16,441 nt of DNA, taken from positions 1 to 16,441 of the forward strand of contig JADHNV010000017.1 of the NCBI GenBank assembly GCA_016779285.1. Direction: 5' to 3'. Each line of letters opens with the position of its first letter. The first letter of the stretch is position 1. Source of the stretch: SAR86 cluster bacterium. GTDB taxonomy: Bacteria; Pseudomonadota; Gammaproteobacteria; Magnimaribacterales; D2472. Below are positions 1 through 5,921 of this stretch, in pieces. The notes below the pieces were generated by a model, which had not been told where the DNA came from, ran no database searches, and saw only the letters and a list, made by a program, of their open reading frames with translations. The translations under genes were made by a program, and so were the position numbers.

Positions 1-1
1 G

Positions 2-82
2 GCTCGACAAAGAGTTTATAAGAAAACTCTTAAGGTCAATAAAAATAAGGGTTTGCTTGGAACTCTAACTAAACCTAAATAG
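2..82 (+). CDS. Possible 3' tail of an unidentified gene, cut by the left edge
   Basis: One plus-strand frame is open from the left edge to a TAG at 80-82. It would encode 26 residues, very rich in lysine and arginine, ending GLLGTLTKPK. It would converge on erpA and overlap its stop by 8 bases, in keeping with the tight convergent overlaps elsewhere in the window. I do not recognise the sequence. Nothing but the open frame supports it, and 26 codons can stay open by chance. Confidence 0.25.
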   Translation, partial: ARQRVYKKTLKVNKNKGLLGTLTKPK

Positions 83-410
83 TAAATGATTCCCCACATC
101 CACATGTCGTCTTAGCATTCGGATTTGTTACCAAAAACCTTGAACCAGAGAGATCTTCTATATAATCTAATGTAGACCCATATAGATATGGATATGAAAG
201 AGAATCCAGCAATACAGTAAATCCACCAAAGTTTATAATATCGTCATCACCCTCGGGATTTTCATCAAACTTAAATCCATATTGAAAGCCTGAGCACCCG
301 CCACCTGTAACATATACTCTAAAATAATTTGATATTTGCTCAGGCAATAGAGTTTGAATGCGTTTTACTGCACTATTAGTTAGGCTGATAGATGTTGGGC
401 TGGAACTCAT
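75..410 (-). CDS. erpA: Iron-sulfur cluster insertion protein ErpA (A-type carrier)
   Basis: The 111-residue protein is full length for the HesB/IscA/ErpA family. These carriers receive Fe-S clusters from the ISC or SUF scaffold and pass them to apo-enzymes in the cytoplasm; ErpA is needed for the isoprenoid enzymes IspG and IspH in E. coli. The three cluster-ligand cysteines are at C39 (VTGGGCSGFQYGF) and C103/C105 (TTCGCGESF). The NPNAKTTCGCG tail and the GSRF segment favour ErpA over IscA. The ATG at 408-410 has no Shine-Dalgarno sequence; a possible -10 (TATAAA on the minus strand, 422-427) lies only 11 bases upstream. It is divergent from hemJ. In enterobacteria erpA also lies close to hemL, so the neighbourhood is partly conserved. 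Identification is secure. Confidence 0.96.
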   Translation of the reverse strand: MSSSPTSISLTNSAVKRIQTLLPEQISNYFRVYVTGGGCSGFQYGFKFDENPEGDDDIINFGGFTVLLDSLSYPYLYGSTLDYIEDLSGSRFLVTNPNAKTTCGCGESFTI

Positions 411-421
411 AGAATGGTTAT

Positions 422-449
422 TTTATAGGATTAAAAATATTTTAAACAA
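422..449 (-). promoter_or_regulatory. Candidate erpA promoter
   Basis: On the minus strand a TTGTTT (444-449) stands 16 bases before TATAAA (422-427). This resembles a sigma-70 -35/-10 pair pointing at erpA. Transcription would start near 415, leaving a leader of only about five bases. The AT-rich background makes chance hexamers common, so the call is tentative. Confidence 0.35.
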
Positions 450-506
450 GATTAAGGTTAAATTATTTTTCTACAAAGGCTACAGTAGGTCTAAAATAGA
501 TTTTAA

Positions 507-938
507 ATGAGCCTATACTTAGTTTTTAAAGTTCTCCATATTTTATTTATGGTGTCATGGTTTGCAGGTATCTTTTACTTACCTAGACTATTCGTTTATC
601 ACGTAGAAAGTGACAGTCAAGAAACTAAAAATCAATTAGAAATTATGCAAACTAATTTAATTAGGTTTATCACTCCATTGGGATTATTGGCAATATTTTT
701 TGGATTGATGATGGGCTTCATTGGCTCTAATTGGATTGGTTTTTTTACACAAAACTGGATAATTGCTAAACTTTTTATAGTTTTTATTTTGGTGCTCTAT
801 CAGATTTTTTGCTGGAAAATTCTTAAAGATTTAAAGTCAGAATCACATAGCTGGAATGGCTTTAAGTTGAGAGTTTTTAATGAGATACCTGTATTACTTT
901 TGCTTATTGGAATAGTTGCTGCTGTCTTTAAATTCTAA
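507..938 (+). CDS. hemJ: Protoporphyrinogen IX oxidase HemJ
   Basis: HemJ is the integral-membrane enzyme that oxidises protoporphyrinogen IX to protoporphyrin IX, the penultimate step of haem synthesis, in bacteria lacking HemG and HemY. The 143-residue protein is of family size with about four membrane segments (roughly 2-24, 50-72, 84-104, 117-141). Family signatures are visible: H11 in the first helix, WFAGIFYLPRLFVYH (18-32), the WIIAKL segment with K88, and RVFNEIPVLLLL near the C-terminus. H11 and K88 match the conserved His and Lys that I recall as functionally important. The ATG at 507 has no Shine-Dalgarno sequence. hemL follows 73 bases later, pairing two tetrapyrrole genes. An uncharacterised CopD-like protein is the only alternative and is unlikely. 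Confidence 0.93.
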   Translation: MSLYLVFKVLHILFMVSWFAGIFYLPRLFVYHVESDSQETKNQLEIMQTNLIRFITPLGLLAIFFGLMMGFIGSNWIGFFTQNWIIAKLFIVFILVLYQIFCWKILKDLKSESHSWNGFKLRVFNEIPVLLLLIGIVAAVFKF

Positions 939-957
939 AAGTCCTTTGTAAAAAATT

Positions 958-966
958 TGTTATAAT
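958..966 (+). promoter_or_regulatory. Extended -10 promoter for hemL
   Basis: The bases TGTTATAAT at 958-966 form a perfect extended -10 element: TG, one base, then consensus TATAAT. No good -35 box lies 16-18 bases upstream, and extended -10 promoters do not need one. It sits between hemJ and hemL, 45 bases before the hemL start, so hemL and the genes after it can be transcribed independently of hemJ. Transcription would begin near 973. Confidence 0.6.
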
Positions 967-986
967 ATTTAACGAATCTTCTCTTT

Positions 987-1000
987 TTATTAATTAATAA
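987..1000 (+). promoter_or_regulatory. 14-base perfect AT palindrome in the hemL leader
   Basis: TTATTAATTAATAA is its own reverse complement. It lies downstream of the extended -10 box and ends 11 bases before the hemL TTG start. A similar palindrome precedes dksA. It could be an operator or only AT-rich leader sequence; nothing in the sequence decides between them. Confidence 0.25.
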
Positions 1001-1011
1001 TATAAATACCT

Positions 1012-2295
1012 TTGAAAAGAACAAACTCAGAATCTCTGTTTGACCAAGCTCAATCGCTCATGCCAGGCGGTGTGAATTCTCCTGTAAGAGCATTCAAGAA
1101 CGTTGATGGAAAGCCTATTTTCTTTAAATCTGCCAAAGGTCCAATTTTGATAGATGAAGATGAAAACGAATACATAGATTTTATTGGCTCATGGGGTCCT
1201 ATGATTCTTGGTCACTCAAACCCACTTATCATCGATGCTATCAAGGCTCAGCTTGAACTTGGAACAAGTTATGGTGCGCCTACAAAGCTAGAAAACACCC
1301 TCGCAACAATAATTAAAAGTCAGGTTCCAACGATGGAAAAATTGCGAATGGTTAATTCAGGAACCGAAGCTACAATGAGCTGCATTAGGCTTGCTAGAGG
1401 CTTCACAGGCAAAAATAAAATTATTAAATTTACTGGTTGCTATCATGGACATGTAGACTCATTATTGGTCAAAGCAGGCTCGGGAGTTTCTACTTTTGGC
1501 TTACCTGATTCTCCGGGGATACCAAAAGAGTTGGCAGCACTAACATATAGCTCTCCTTATAATGATGTTGAAGCATTATTAAAAGTTATCAAGGAGACAG
1601 AAGATGATCTCGCTGCAATTATTGTAGAGCCCATTGCTGGAAATATGGGATTCATCCCAGGAAATCCTGAATTCCTTAATACTTTGCGTAAGCTATGTGA
1701 TGCTCATGGCTCCCTCTTGATATTTGATGAGGTGATGTCAGGTTTCAGAGTAAGCCTTGGAGGAGCGCAATCAATTTATCAAATTCAACCCGATTTAACC
1801 GCTCTCGGCAAAGTAATAGGTGGCGGTCTTCCCGTTGGAGCCTTTGGAGGGAAAAAATCTATAATGGATGAACTTGCTCCAATAGGACCTATATACCAAG
1901 CGGGAACATTATCTGGGAATCCATTAGCAATGAGTGCCGGTATAGCATTGTTAAATGCTTTAATCAAAATCAATCCATTTGATCAATTAGAAAAAGCCTC
2001 TTCAGATATTATGTCTCATATAAAACTACTAATGCATTCTAAAGGCATACCCTTCTCAACTTCTTCTATCGGGGGCATGTTTGGTTTTTTCTTTTGCGAG
2101 AATCAACCGAATAATTTTGATGATGTGGTTCAGAGTGATGATGTGATATTTAAAAAGTTTTTTTATGCCTCCCTAAATCAAGGAATATACTTTGCGCCCT
2201 CAAAGTATGAAGCTGGATTTATATCCTCAACTCATGACCAATTAATAATTGACCAAACAAAAACAAGGCTTGAAAAAGCAATTAAGGAATTATAA
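1012..2295 (+). CDS. hemL: Glutamate-1-semialdehyde 2,1-aminomutase HemL
   Basis: HemL is the PLP-dependent enzyme converting glutamate-1-semialdehyde to 5-aminolevulinate, the committed precursor of haem in the C5 pathway. The 427-residue protein matches the family along its whole length: LMPGGVNSPVRAF (16-28), GSWGPMILGH (59-68), MVNSGTEATMS (113-123), the PLP-binding IFDEVMSGFR (D239), the Schiff-base lysine K267 in LGKVIGGG, and YQAGTLSGNP. The start is TTG at 1012: an in-frame TAA at 1003-1005 rules out an upstream start other than ATA, and the next methionine (residue 17) would remove the conserved N-terminus. No Shine-Dalgarno sequence precedes it, so initiation may be modest. The adenosine kinase gene follows after two bases. 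Identification is secure. Confidence 0.97.
   Translation: MKRTNSESLFDQAQSLMPGGVNSPVRAFKNVDGKPIFFKSAKGPILIDEDENEYIDFIGSWGPMILGHSNPLIIDAIKAQLELGTSYGAPTKLENTLATIIKSQVPTMEKLRMVNSGTEATMSCIRLARGFTGKNKIIKFTGCYHGHVDSLLVKAGSGVSTFGLPDSPGIPKELAALTYSSPYNDVEALLKVIKETEDDLAAIIVEPIAGNMGFIPGNPEFLNTLRKLCDAHGSLLIFDEVMSGFRVSLGGAQSIYQIQPDLTALGKVIGGGLPVGAFGGKKSIMDELAPIGPIYQAGTLSGNPLAMSAGIALLNALIKINPFDQLEKASSDIMSHIKLLMHSKGIPFSTSSIGGMFGFFFCENQPNNFDDVVQSDDVIFKKFFYASLNQGIYFAPSKYEAGFISSTHDQLIIDQTKTRLEKAIKEL
2284..2288 (+). promoter_or_regulatory. Ribosome-binding site of the PfkB kinase gene
   Basis: AAGGA at 2284-2288, inside the last codons of hemL, is nine bases before the ATG at 2298. It supports that start and indicates translation from a shared hemL message. 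Confidence 0.6.
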
Positions 2296-2297
2296 AA

Positions 2298-3302
2298 ATG
2301 AAGAATGATATCAGCGCAATTGGCAATGCTCTCGTAGATACTGTTTTTAAAGTTGAACATAGTTTCATTCAAGAGCTCGGCCTAGAAATAGATCAAATGA
2401 CACTTTCCAGCGCTGAGGAACATGCTCCAATCATAGAGAGGCTTATTGCATCTGGAGCAGAAACTGTTTCAGACTGTGGTGGATCTGCAACCAATAGTCT
2501 CGTTGCAGCATCAAATTTTGGTGCAAAATGCTTTCATACCTGCAAAGTATCTGATGACCAAGATGGAGTAAAGTATCTTGAAAGTCTGAATAAAGCTGGT
2601 GTTGGCCACAAAGGAAACATGGCATCTGCTGAAACGACCCCAACTGGAAAATGTCTTATTCTTGTAACTCCAGATGCCAAGAGAACAATGACAACTGCTT
2701 TAAATGTAAGCTCATTGATGGATGAAGACGATCTTGATCTAGATCAAATATCAAATTCTAAAATTTTTTATATCGAAGGCTATATGGTTACCAGCGAGGA
2801 AAATTATAAAGTTACCTTAAGGGCGCTCAACCACCTACAAAGCTTCCCTGATGTAAAGATAGCATTCTCTTTGTCTGATCCTGGAATTGTCATGGGTTTT
2901 AAAGATAAATTTTATGAAATGGAATCTTTTGGCTTGGACTATATTTTTGGTAATGATGACGAAGCGATGGCCTTTGTCGATGCAAAAAGCACTGAGGAGG
3001 CGTTTACCAAGCTCCAGCAAAAATCATACACTTCAATAGTTACTATGGGAGAAAAAGGCAGCGCGGTTATTTCAAATAGTGAAATAATTTATACCCCTAA
3101 AGCTAATACTCAACCTCTTGATACTAATGGTGCAGGAGATATGTTTGCAGGCTGTTTCATGTATGCTTTGTTGCAAGATAATGATTTAAAGTCTTGTGCT
3201 GAATTTGCAAATTATGGGGCCTCGAAGGTTGTTGAAACTTTTGGTCCCAGGCTAAGTCAAGATTCATATAGAGAAGTATTAAATAATTTTAAAAAAAGCT
3301 AG
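2298..3302 (+). CDS. PfkB-family sugar kinase, probably adenosine kinase
   Basis: The 334-residue protein is a complete ribokinase/PfkB-family enzyme, most like the bacterial adenosine kinase group that phosphorylates adenosine to AMP with ATP. It has the N-terminal IGNALVDTVF strand (8-17), the substrate-lid diglycine in CGGSATNSL (60-68), the KCLILVTPDAKRTM segment (118-131), YIEGY (158-162), IFGNDDEA (216-223), VTMGEKG (248-254), and the anion-hole motif DTNGAGD (275-281) with D281 as the expected catalytic base. It starts two bases after hemL with a good ribosome-binding site. It would act in cytoplasmic purine salvage and also removes adenosine from the methyl cycle. Substrate is inferred from overall resemblance; inosine/guanosine kinase or another sugar kinase is possible. 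Confidence 0.85.
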   Translation: MKNDISAIGNALVDTVFKVEHSFIQELGLEIDQMTLSSAEEHAPIIERLIASGAETVSDCGGSATNSLVAASNFGAKCFHTCKVSDDQDGVKYLESLNKAGVGHKGNMASAETTPTGKCLILVTPDAKRTMTTALNVSSLMDEDDLDLDQISNSKIFYIEGYMVTSEENYKVTLRALNHLQSFPDVKIAFSLSDPGIVMGFKDKFYEMESFGLDYIFGNDDEAMAFVDAKSTEEAFTKLQQKSYTSIVTMGEKGSAVISNSEIIYTPKANTQPLDTNGAGDMFAGCFMYALLQDNDLKSCAEFANYGASKVVETFGPRLSQDSYREVLNNFKKS

Positions 3303-3343
3303 CTTATTACACTACTTTCTGATAATTTCATGCGCCTAAAAAC

Positions 3344-3357
3344 TTTAATTAATTAAA
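3344..3357 (+). promoter_or_regulatory. 14-base perfect AT palindrome before dksA
   Basis: TTTAATTAATTAAA is its own reverse complement and ends two bases before the dksA ATG. It shares the TTAATTAA core with the palindrome in the hemL leader. A weak -10-like GATAAT lies at 3321-3326. It may be an operator or an unstructured AU-rich leader that helps initiation without a Shine-Dalgarno sequence. Confidence 0.25.
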
Positions 3358-3359
3358 AT

Positions 3360-3899
3360 ATGCCAAAAAAAGCAGATACAAAAAAATCTACTGCTAAAAA
3401 AATAATCGCTAAGAAAGCTCCAGCAAAGAAAGCTTCAGCAAAGAAAGCTCCAGTTAAAAAGACTATAGCTAAAAAAGGTAGCAAAAAAAGAACAACTCCA
3501 ATATCTTCATATAAAGGCCGCAAAGGTGAAAAATATATGAGCGCTGCAATGAAAAAACACTTCAATGCTGTTTTGATCGAATGGCGTGAACACCTTCGTG
3601 AAGAGATGCAAAAAACTTTTGATCACCTAAAAAATAAAGGTGAGTCATATGCAGATCCAATAGATAGAGCATCACAAGAGGAAGAGTTTGCTTTCGAGCT
3701 AAGAACAAGAGATAGAGAAAGGAAGTTAATTAATAAAATCGCCAGTTCCTTGGAGCAAATCAAACAAGATGACTATGGTTACTGTTATGCTTGTGGAATA
3801 GAAATAGGAGTAAAGAGACTTGAGGCTCGTCCGACTGCTACACATTGTATTGATTGCAAGACGCTTGATGAAATCAAGGAAAAGCAACTTGGTGGATAA
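3360..3899 (+). CDS. dksA: RNA polymerase-binding transcription factor DksA with a lysine-rich N-terminal tail
   Basis: DksA binds the secondary channel of RNA polymerase and works with ppGpp to repress rRNA and activate amino-acid promoters. From about residue 51 the match to E. coli DksA is close: the coiled coil (about 62-135) with the tip motif DPIDRA (D99, D102), EEEFAFELRTRDRERKL, then a four-cysteine zinc finger (C142, C145, C163, C166) and the end EIKEKQLGG. Ahead of this lies a tail of about 44 residues, including six AKKxx pentapeptides (12-41), like a histone-H1 or AlgP tail; E. coli DksA has no such tail, and the total of 179 residues compares with 151 there. pcnB follows, as in many gammaproteobacteria, but gluQ is absent between them. 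The ATG at 3360 has no Shine-Dalgarno sequence. Confidence 0.96.
   Translation: MPKKADTKKSTAKKIIAKKAPAKKASAKKAPVKKTIAKKGSKKRTTPISSYKGRKGEKYMSAAMKKHFNAVLIEWREHLREEMQKTFDHLKNKGESYADPIDRASQEEEFAFELRTRDRERKLINKIASSLEQIKQDDYGYCYACGIEIGVKRLEARPTATHCIDCKTLDEIKEKQLGG
3393..3482 (+). repeat. Six tandem 15-base repeats encoding AKKxx units in DksA
   Basis: Six in-frame 15-base units run from 3393 to 3482 and encode AKKII, AKKAP, AKKAS, AKKAP, VKKTI and AKKGS. Units 2-4 (3408-3452) are nearly identical at DNA level: the third and fourth differ at one base (AAGAAAGCTTCA against AAGAAAGCTCCA). The outer units are more diverged. The pattern suggests growth by slippage or unequal exchange, so copy number may vary between strains. 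Confidence 0.85.
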
Positions 3900-3922
3900 C
3901 GATTTGGCTCAAAAATTTTCTT

Positions 3923-5212
3923 TTGCGTAAGCGTTTGATAAAAAATAAAGCATCTTCAGTAAAAGCACCGAAACTACTAAAGGAAAACAAATTTAGCCCT
4001 CTTGCCATAGAGGTGGTTAAGAAATTAAAACAATCTGGTTTTCAGGGATATTTGGTTGGTGGATGTGTTAGAGATTTGTTGGCAGGAATAAAAGCAAAAG
4101 ATTTTGATATCTCAACAAACGCCACCCCCGAAGAAGTAAGAAAAATCTTTAAATCATCAAGAATTATTGGCAAAAGATTCCGTTTGGTTCATGTTTTTAG
4201 TAGGAATGAACTGATTGAAGTATCAACCTTTAGAGCGAACACTTCAAAAGAAGATAGCAGCTCGGGGGTAGTGAAAGATTCAGATGGTAAGATTCTCAGA
4301 GATAATGTTTGGGGAACACTAGAAGAAGACTGTATTAGAAGAGACTTTTCTGTTAACGCCCTATATTTTGATCCTATCGAAAATAAGTTATGTGATTTTC
4401 ATAATGGCTTACAACATATACAGAAAAAAATTCTTGTTTCAATTGGTGACCCACTAGTTAGATTTGAGGAAGATCCTGTTAGGAGCTTGCGAGCAATTCG
4501 ATTTAGCTCAAAGCTAAACTTCAAAATTTCTAATGATGTAAAAGAAGCAATATATCAAAAAGGCCATCTACTTGGGAACATCTCCAACGCAAGAATGTTT
4601 GATGAATTTTGTAAAATTTTCCTTACAAAAAATGCGCTTAAAAACTTTAATATATTAGAGTCTTATGGGGTTTTAAAATATCTTGTCAACTCAAATCATT
4701 ATGCAGAACGAACATTTGGTTTAAGGTTTCAACAAGCTGCATTAATCAATACTGACAATCGATTGAAGGCATCTAAATCTATTACTCCAGGATTTTTAAT
4801 TGCTGCGCTGCTTTGGCCAAAGTTAATAGATGCGTCTAAGGAGCAGGAAGTTTTAAATCTGAAAAAATTTTTTAGAAGTATGGATAGAATTATTAGGGAA
4901 CAGCAAACGTTGACTGCTGTACCAAGAAAATTTCATGGGTATATTAAGGATATTTGGTCATTACAACTAAAACTCGAAACGCGCTTGGGTAATCAACCTT
5001 ATAAAATTTTAAACCACCCTCGATTTAGAGCAGCTTATGACTTCTTGCTTTTAAGAGAAGAAGCAGCAAATGATTCACAAGGCATAGGTGATTGGTGGAC
5101 TAAATTTCAAAAAATCAACAGGCTGGAAAAAATTGAATTGCTGAAAGCGCTAAGAGAATCAAGAAGCGGCCCAGTTGAGAAAAAATTTGGTTTCTTGCGT
5201 GAGTTAAGCTAA
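3923..5212 (+). CDS. pcnB: Poly(A) polymerase I PcnB
   Basis: PcnB adds 3' poly(A) tails to RNA, marking it for decay. The 429-residue protein has the class II nucleotidyltransferase head: GYLVGGCVRDLL (42-53), catalytic D60 and D62 in KDFDISTNATPEEV, and a third carboxylate probably E99 in LIEVSTFRAN. RRDFSVNALYFD (139-150) and FEEDPVRSLRAIRF (181-194) follow. The C-terminal HPRFRAAYDFLLLREE segment is typical of PcnB rather than CCA-adding enzyme. It is somewhat shorter than E. coli PcnB (465) and lacks a long arginine-rich tail. The start is uncertain: TTG at 3923 is used here, the frame stays open upstream into dksA, and another TTG lies at 3935. No ATG is available near the N-terminus and no Shine-Dalgarno sequence is seen, so low expression is likely. 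Confidence 0.93.
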   Translation: MRKRLIKNKASSVKAPKLLKENKFSPLAIEVVKKLKQSGFQGYLVGGCVRDLLAGIKAKDFDISTNATPEEVRKIFKSSRIIGKRFRLVHVFSRNELIEVSTFRANTSKEDSSSGVVKDSDGKILRDNVWGTLEEDCIRRDFSVNALYFDPIENKLCDFHNGLQHIQKKILVSIGDPLVRFEEDPVRSLRAIRFSSKLNFKISNDVKEAIYQKGHLLGNISNARMFDEFCKIFLTKNALKNFNILESYGVLKYLVNSNHYAERTFGLRFQQAALINTDNRLKASKSITPGFLIAALLWPKLIDASKEQEVLNLKKFFRSMDRIIREQQTLTAVPRKFHGYIKDIWSLQLKLETRLGNQPYKILNHPRFRAAYDFLLLREEAANDSQGIGDWWTKFQKINRLEKIELLKALRESRSGPVEKKFGFLRELS

Positions 5213-5237
5213 TCTTTAACAAACAGATTAAAAACCT

Positions 5238-5903
5238 ATGGAACCTGCTTTACAGGAAGCTCCGCTTCCAAAATATATTGCAATTGAAGGACCAATTGGT
5301 GTTGGTAAAACTACGCTCGCTCATAAAATTGCAGAAACATTTAATTACGACGTTTTTTTAGAACAGCCAGCAGAAAATCCTTTTCTCAAAAACTTCTATA
5401 GGAATCCTAAGCAATCAGCGCTGGCAACCCAGTTATTCTTTTTATTTCAACGCATGCAACAGATAGAGGATCTTAAACAAAGGTCTTTGTTTGAGCCTGT
5501 ACGCGTTGCAGATTTCTTAATTCAAAAAGATAGATTGTTTGCAGAAGTTACATTATCTAAAGAGGAAATGGGTTTGTATGACAAAGTGTATGAGCATTTG
5601 ACCTTAGATGCTCCCTCACCTGATCTAGTGATTTATCTCCAAGCTCCCGTAGAAATTTTATTAGAGAGGATAAATAAGCGAGGCAATCCTGATGAGAAAT
5701 TTTTAACTATAGATTATTTAGAAAAGTTAAATGATGCTTATTCAAAATTCTTTCTATACTTTGAGGATGCCCCTCTATTAATTATTAATGCTGCAGACAT
5801 TGATCTAGAGGAAGGTGGGTCTGATTATGAAATGCTGGTTAATAAAATTATGTCTGATCCTAGAGGTAAAAATTTTATTAATCCTCAGCCTTCTATCCTA
5901 TAA
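5238..5903 (+). CDS. Deoxynucleoside kinase (dNK/dGK-dAK family)
   Basis: The 221-residue protein is a P-loop kinase of the deoxyadenosine/deoxyguanosine kinase family, which phosphorylates salvaged deoxynucleosides to dNMPs in the cytoplasm. It has the Walker A motif GPIGVGKTT (18-26), E42 in FLEQPAENPF (the expected general base), the ADFLIQKDRLFA segment (91-102), YLQAP (133-137), and the arginine-rich lid LLERINKRGNPDE (141-153). It lies 25 bases after pcnB. In many beta- and gammaproteobacteria this kinase lies near folK and panB after pcnB, but neither is present here. It has no clear Shine-Dalgarno sequence. Base preference (dA, dG or dC) cannot be read from the sequence. Confidence 0.88.
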   Translation: MEPALQEAPLPKYIAIEGPIGVGKTTLAHKIAETFNYDVFLEQPAENPFLKNFYRNPKQSALATQLFFLFQRMQQIEDLKQRSLFEPVRVADFLIQKDRLFAEVTLSKEEMGLYDKVYEHLTLDAPSPDLVIYLQAPVEILLERINKRGNPDEKFLTIDYLEKLNDAYSKFFLYFEDAPLLIINAADIDLEEGGSDYEMLVNKIMSDPRGKNFINPQPSIL

Positions 5904-5920
5904 AACTTATGGGGGTTTTT
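5897..5920 (+). promoter_or_regulatory. Hairpin spanning the kinase stop codon and the acs ribosome-binding site
   Basis: CCTATAA (5897-5903) can pair with TTATGGG (5907-5913) around an AAC loop, with one G-U pair. The left arm contains the TAA stop of the kinase gene. The right arm holds three bases of the GGGGG Shine-Dalgarno run (5911-5915) that lies six bases before the acs GTG. A run of five Ts (5916-5920) follows, so a weak intrinsic terminator or attenuator is the other reading. A ribosome ending on the kinase message would open the stem and free the acs site, giving translational coupling. Confidence 0.4.
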
Positions 5921-5921
5921 A

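Noticed and set aside
3296..3305. AAGCTAGCTT palindrome after the adenosine kinase gene as a terminator
   Set aside because: The palindrome has no loop and no following T run, so it cannot form an intrinsic terminator.
3353..3565. Minus-strand open frame of 70 codons, hydrophobic and repetitive
   Set aside because: It is the complement of the lysine-rich dksA tail: AAG/AAA codons read backwards give phenylalanine and leucine. dksA is clearly the real gene.
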